A DNA stretch of 64,000 nt from Crocinitomicaceae bacterium (lineage in GTDB: Bacteria > Bacteroidota > Bacteroidia > Flavobacteriales_D > Crocinitomicaceae), in assembly GCA_029251865.1 (NCBI GenBank), contig JAQXCN010000013.1, forward strand, positions 26,567 through 90,566, in the 5' to 3' direction. Each line of letters begins with the position of its first letter. Position 1 is the stretch's first letter. This document shows, piece after piece, positions 61,722 to 64,000 of this stretch. The notes beneath the pieces were generated by a model. The model had not been told where the DNA came from. It searched no databases and saw only the letters and a list, made by a program, of their open reading frames with translations. Made by a program: the position numbers and the translations under genes.

Positions 61722-64000
61722 ATGTTTCAATATAATGCTCAAAAAAAGCAACATCTCAAGGGGTTAATACGTTTAACGTTTGTGGTTTTTGAAGAACAAA
61801 GTATAAATAGCCTAAATAAACGTTTTTCAGTCAAATTTTTGACTTTAGCTGTCCTCCTACTTTCCTCTTTTTCATTTATTTCTCAAGTTGTCAGTCCTTT
61901 TGACATTCGATACCAAGCAAATCAAAAAGGTGGTATTAAAATGATATCAAACGTTGCAGTGACTTGCAATAGCGGCAATTCTAATTGTGGCGTATTTCAG
62001 CAGCAACTTCCTCCAAATGGTAACCACAACCAAGATGGTGGAGTAACTATGGATTACGTGGACATTGATTCTGATGGCTCCACTTTTATGTCCTCCAGCG
62101 ATAGTTTAGCGCTTCCATCATGCAGTAGAGTTACATGGGCGGGTCTTTATTGGAGTGCGAGAGTTGATGAAAATACTGTAGAATATGTCACTAGAGATAA
62201 TATTAAAATTAAACTCAATAACTTTTTCTATCAATCCTTAACAGCGGACGAGACTATTGATGTTCAAACCATTCCTGACAATTTCTTCTTTCAAATGCCT
62301 AGCTATTTTTGCTTTAAGGATATCACAAACTTAGTACAAGCATCCGGTGGGAATGGACGTTTTACAATAGCCAACGTATCAGCAAAAACGGGTGATGAAA
62401 ATTTATTTGGAGCCTGGACTATTGTAGTTGTTTACCAAAACGAGTTGGAATCCTTAAGAAATCTTACTGTGTTTGATGGTATGGGATACGTCAGTGGACA
62501 AAACAACCTTGACATTCCAATTTCAGGTTTTGTAACTCCAAACACAGGTCCTGTAAGTTTTGAGCTGGGAGCCACGGCATACGAGGGAGACCGAAGCATC
62601 CAAGGGGATCGTTTTCAATTCAATGGAACTGGAGCATTTTTAGACGTTCCGGACCCACTGAGAACTCCTTCTGACTTTTTCAACAGTACAATTACGAGTA
62701 ATGGTGCATTAACGCCTTTCAGGAACCCATCCTTTAATAATCTTTTAGGTTTTGACAACGGAATCTTCGTACCCGATAATTCTGCCTTCACATATATAGG
62801 AAACGGTGCTACATCCGCAACAATTAGAGTCGTTACCACCCAGGATGCTATTTTACCACGTGTGATTACCTCTGCCATTGACGTTTATCAACCTGATTTG
62901 CGCGCAAGTGTAACGATTGAAGATTTGAACGGTGCCCCGGCACAACCTGGAGATATTTTGGAGTATACGGTTGTTGGAAAAAATATAGGTTCAGATGTTT
63001 CCTTAGATACCTATATGCAAACCTCCTTGGACATTCGTACGGTTTACGTTCCCAATTCGATAGAATATCTTAATGGACCTTTCACCGGACCGAAAACAGA
63101 TATTACAGGGGATGACCAAGCAGAATACGATCCAGTTGGGAAAATTGTACGTACCCGTGTAAACACAGGTGCTAATGCCATAAATGGAGGGAGTATGTTG
63201 AATTCTCCGTTAGGACTAGATAGCGCTGCGATTAAGTTTCAAGTACAAGTAATTGATGACTGCATTTTACTTTTATGTGATACAACCCTAGAAAACCTAT
63301 CCTTCATTTATGGAGATGGCGCAATTGGTGGATTTCCTTATGACAACGGAGGCGCCTCGGCCGCTTTCGATTCAAATGGCTGTCCCACACCAACAACGAA
63401 TGTGGTTACCATAAATGCACCTGACTGTTCTCAAATTGAAATCTCATCTAACCATCAGTACTGTGAGGGAGATTCTGTTCAATTTATTGTCCCTATCTCA
63501 GAATATGCAATTTACAATTGGCAGGGGCCAAATGGATTTACATCGACAGAACCCAACCCTGTAATTACAGATCTTTCCTTTTTAAATGATGGCGTCTATA
63601 CCTTAAGTGTTGCATTACTAGATAGCTCCTGTATCTACGATAATATTTCAGATACCATTAAAATTGTGGGTTTGCCTCAAAACAACATTGATTCAATCGT
63701 TAACGTTACGTGCAATGGTTTTGATAATGGGCAAATTGCAATTTCCCCTGATGGTGTTGGCCCCTTTGAAATTAATTGGAGTAATAATTTAAGTGATTCT
63801 CTAATTACAAGTCTGGCACCCGGTATTTATGGATTAGAATTAATTGACTCCAACGCATGCAAAAACACTTTTACCTACGAAATAACAGAGCCTGACTTAT
63901 TGATTTCTTCAGCAACGATTTTAACTGATTTCAATGGTTTTAATGTAAGCTGTTTTGCCGATAGTAATGGTTCAGCGGAGGTGATCTATTCCGGAGGGAC
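61722..64000 (+). CDS. 5' part of a giant SprB-like surface adhesin with DUF11-like and SprB repeats (truncated by the window edge)
   Basis: Open frame from ATG 61722 to window end, absent from the ORF track because it has no in-window stop. 'DILEYTVVGKNIGSDVS' (DUF11-like); repeat 'VNVTCNGFDNGQIAISPDGVGPFEINWSNNLSDSLITSLAPGIYGLELIDSNACKNTFTYEITEPDLL' (SprB type). Confidence 0.82.
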   Translation, partial: MFQYNAQKKQHLKGLIRLTFVVFEEQSINSLNKRFSVKFLTLAVLLLSSFSFISQVVSPFDIRYQANQKGGIKMISNVAVTCNSGNSNCGVFQQQLPPNGNHNQDGGVTMDYVDIDSDGSTFMSSSDSLALPSCSRVTWAGLYWSARVDENTVEYVTRDNIKIKLNNFFYQSLTADETIDVQTIPDNFFFQMPSYFCFKDITNLVQASGGNGRFTIANVSAKTGDENLFGAWTIVVVYQNELESLRNLTVFDGMGYVSGQNNLDIPISGFVTPNTGPVSFELGATAYEGDRSIQGDRFQFNGTGAFLDVPDPLRTPSDFFNSTITSNGALTPFRNPSFNNLLGFDNGIFVPDNSAFTYIGNGATSATIRVVTTQDAILPRVITSAIDVYQPDLRASVTIEDLNGAPAQPGDILEYTVVGKNIGSDVSLDTYMQTSLDIRTVYVPNSIEYLNGPFTGPKTDITGDDQAEYDPVGKIVRTRVNTGANAINGGSMLNSPLGLDSAAIKFQVQVIDDCILLLCDTTLENLSFIYGDGAIGGFPYDNGGASAAFDSNGCPTPTTNVVTINAPDCSQIEISSNHQYCEGDSVQFIVPISEYAIYNWQGPNGFTSTEPNPVITDLSFLNDGVYTLSVALLDSSCIYDNISDTIKIVGLPQNNIDSIVNVTCNGFDNGQIAISPDGVGPFEINWSNNLSDSLITSLAPGIYGLELIDSNACKNTFTYEITEPDLLISSATILTDFNGFNVSCFADSNGSAEVIYSGG

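Noticed and set aside
62615-62878. 87-aa minus ORF near the right edge
   Set aside because: Antisense to the long open adhesin reading frame, which carries recognisable SprB-type repeats.

Overview
The window is ordinary chromosomal DNA from a Bacteroidota (Flavobacteriia-like) bacterium. It is AT-rich, gene-dense, has Bacteroidota-type -7 boxes (TAnnTTTG), and carries type IX secretion (T9SS) and gliding genes. I saw no rRNA, tRNA, CRISPR array, prophage or insertion sequence. Housekeeping content: a complete nqrABCDEF operon, tgt-lptF, rsmG, bioF-bioB, murF, prfB, gcvH, gyrB, valS, pyrE, birA-rsfS-ftsH-cdsA-psd, fmt, msrC and a DnaQ-like exonuclease. The surface/secretion content is a T9SS/gliding core (porV-porU, porP/SprF-like, gldJ) and several large secreted proteins: two CHU_C (type B sorting) proteins, a subtilisin with SprB-like repeats and a type A sorting signal, a collagen-like protein with an S74 self-processing domain, and the 5' part of a giant SprB-like adhesin running off the right edge. 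The items most worth a second look are: an internally duplicated B-A-B-A cysteine-rich module in the first CHU_C protein; a ~330-aa insertion inside GldJ; a 99-bp/198-bp higher-order collagen repeat paired with an adjacent Ig-repeat protein; three genes (bioB, prfB, pyrE) with an identical TAnnTTTG-N4-ATG layout that predicts leaderless mRNAs; a near-identical dyad (AAAAGTWAATACTTTT) upstream of both nqrA and the collagen-like gene; a second perfect palindrome upstream of nqrA; and a structured intergenic region between valS and pyrE. All family calls come from motif recognition by eye; no database search was run.
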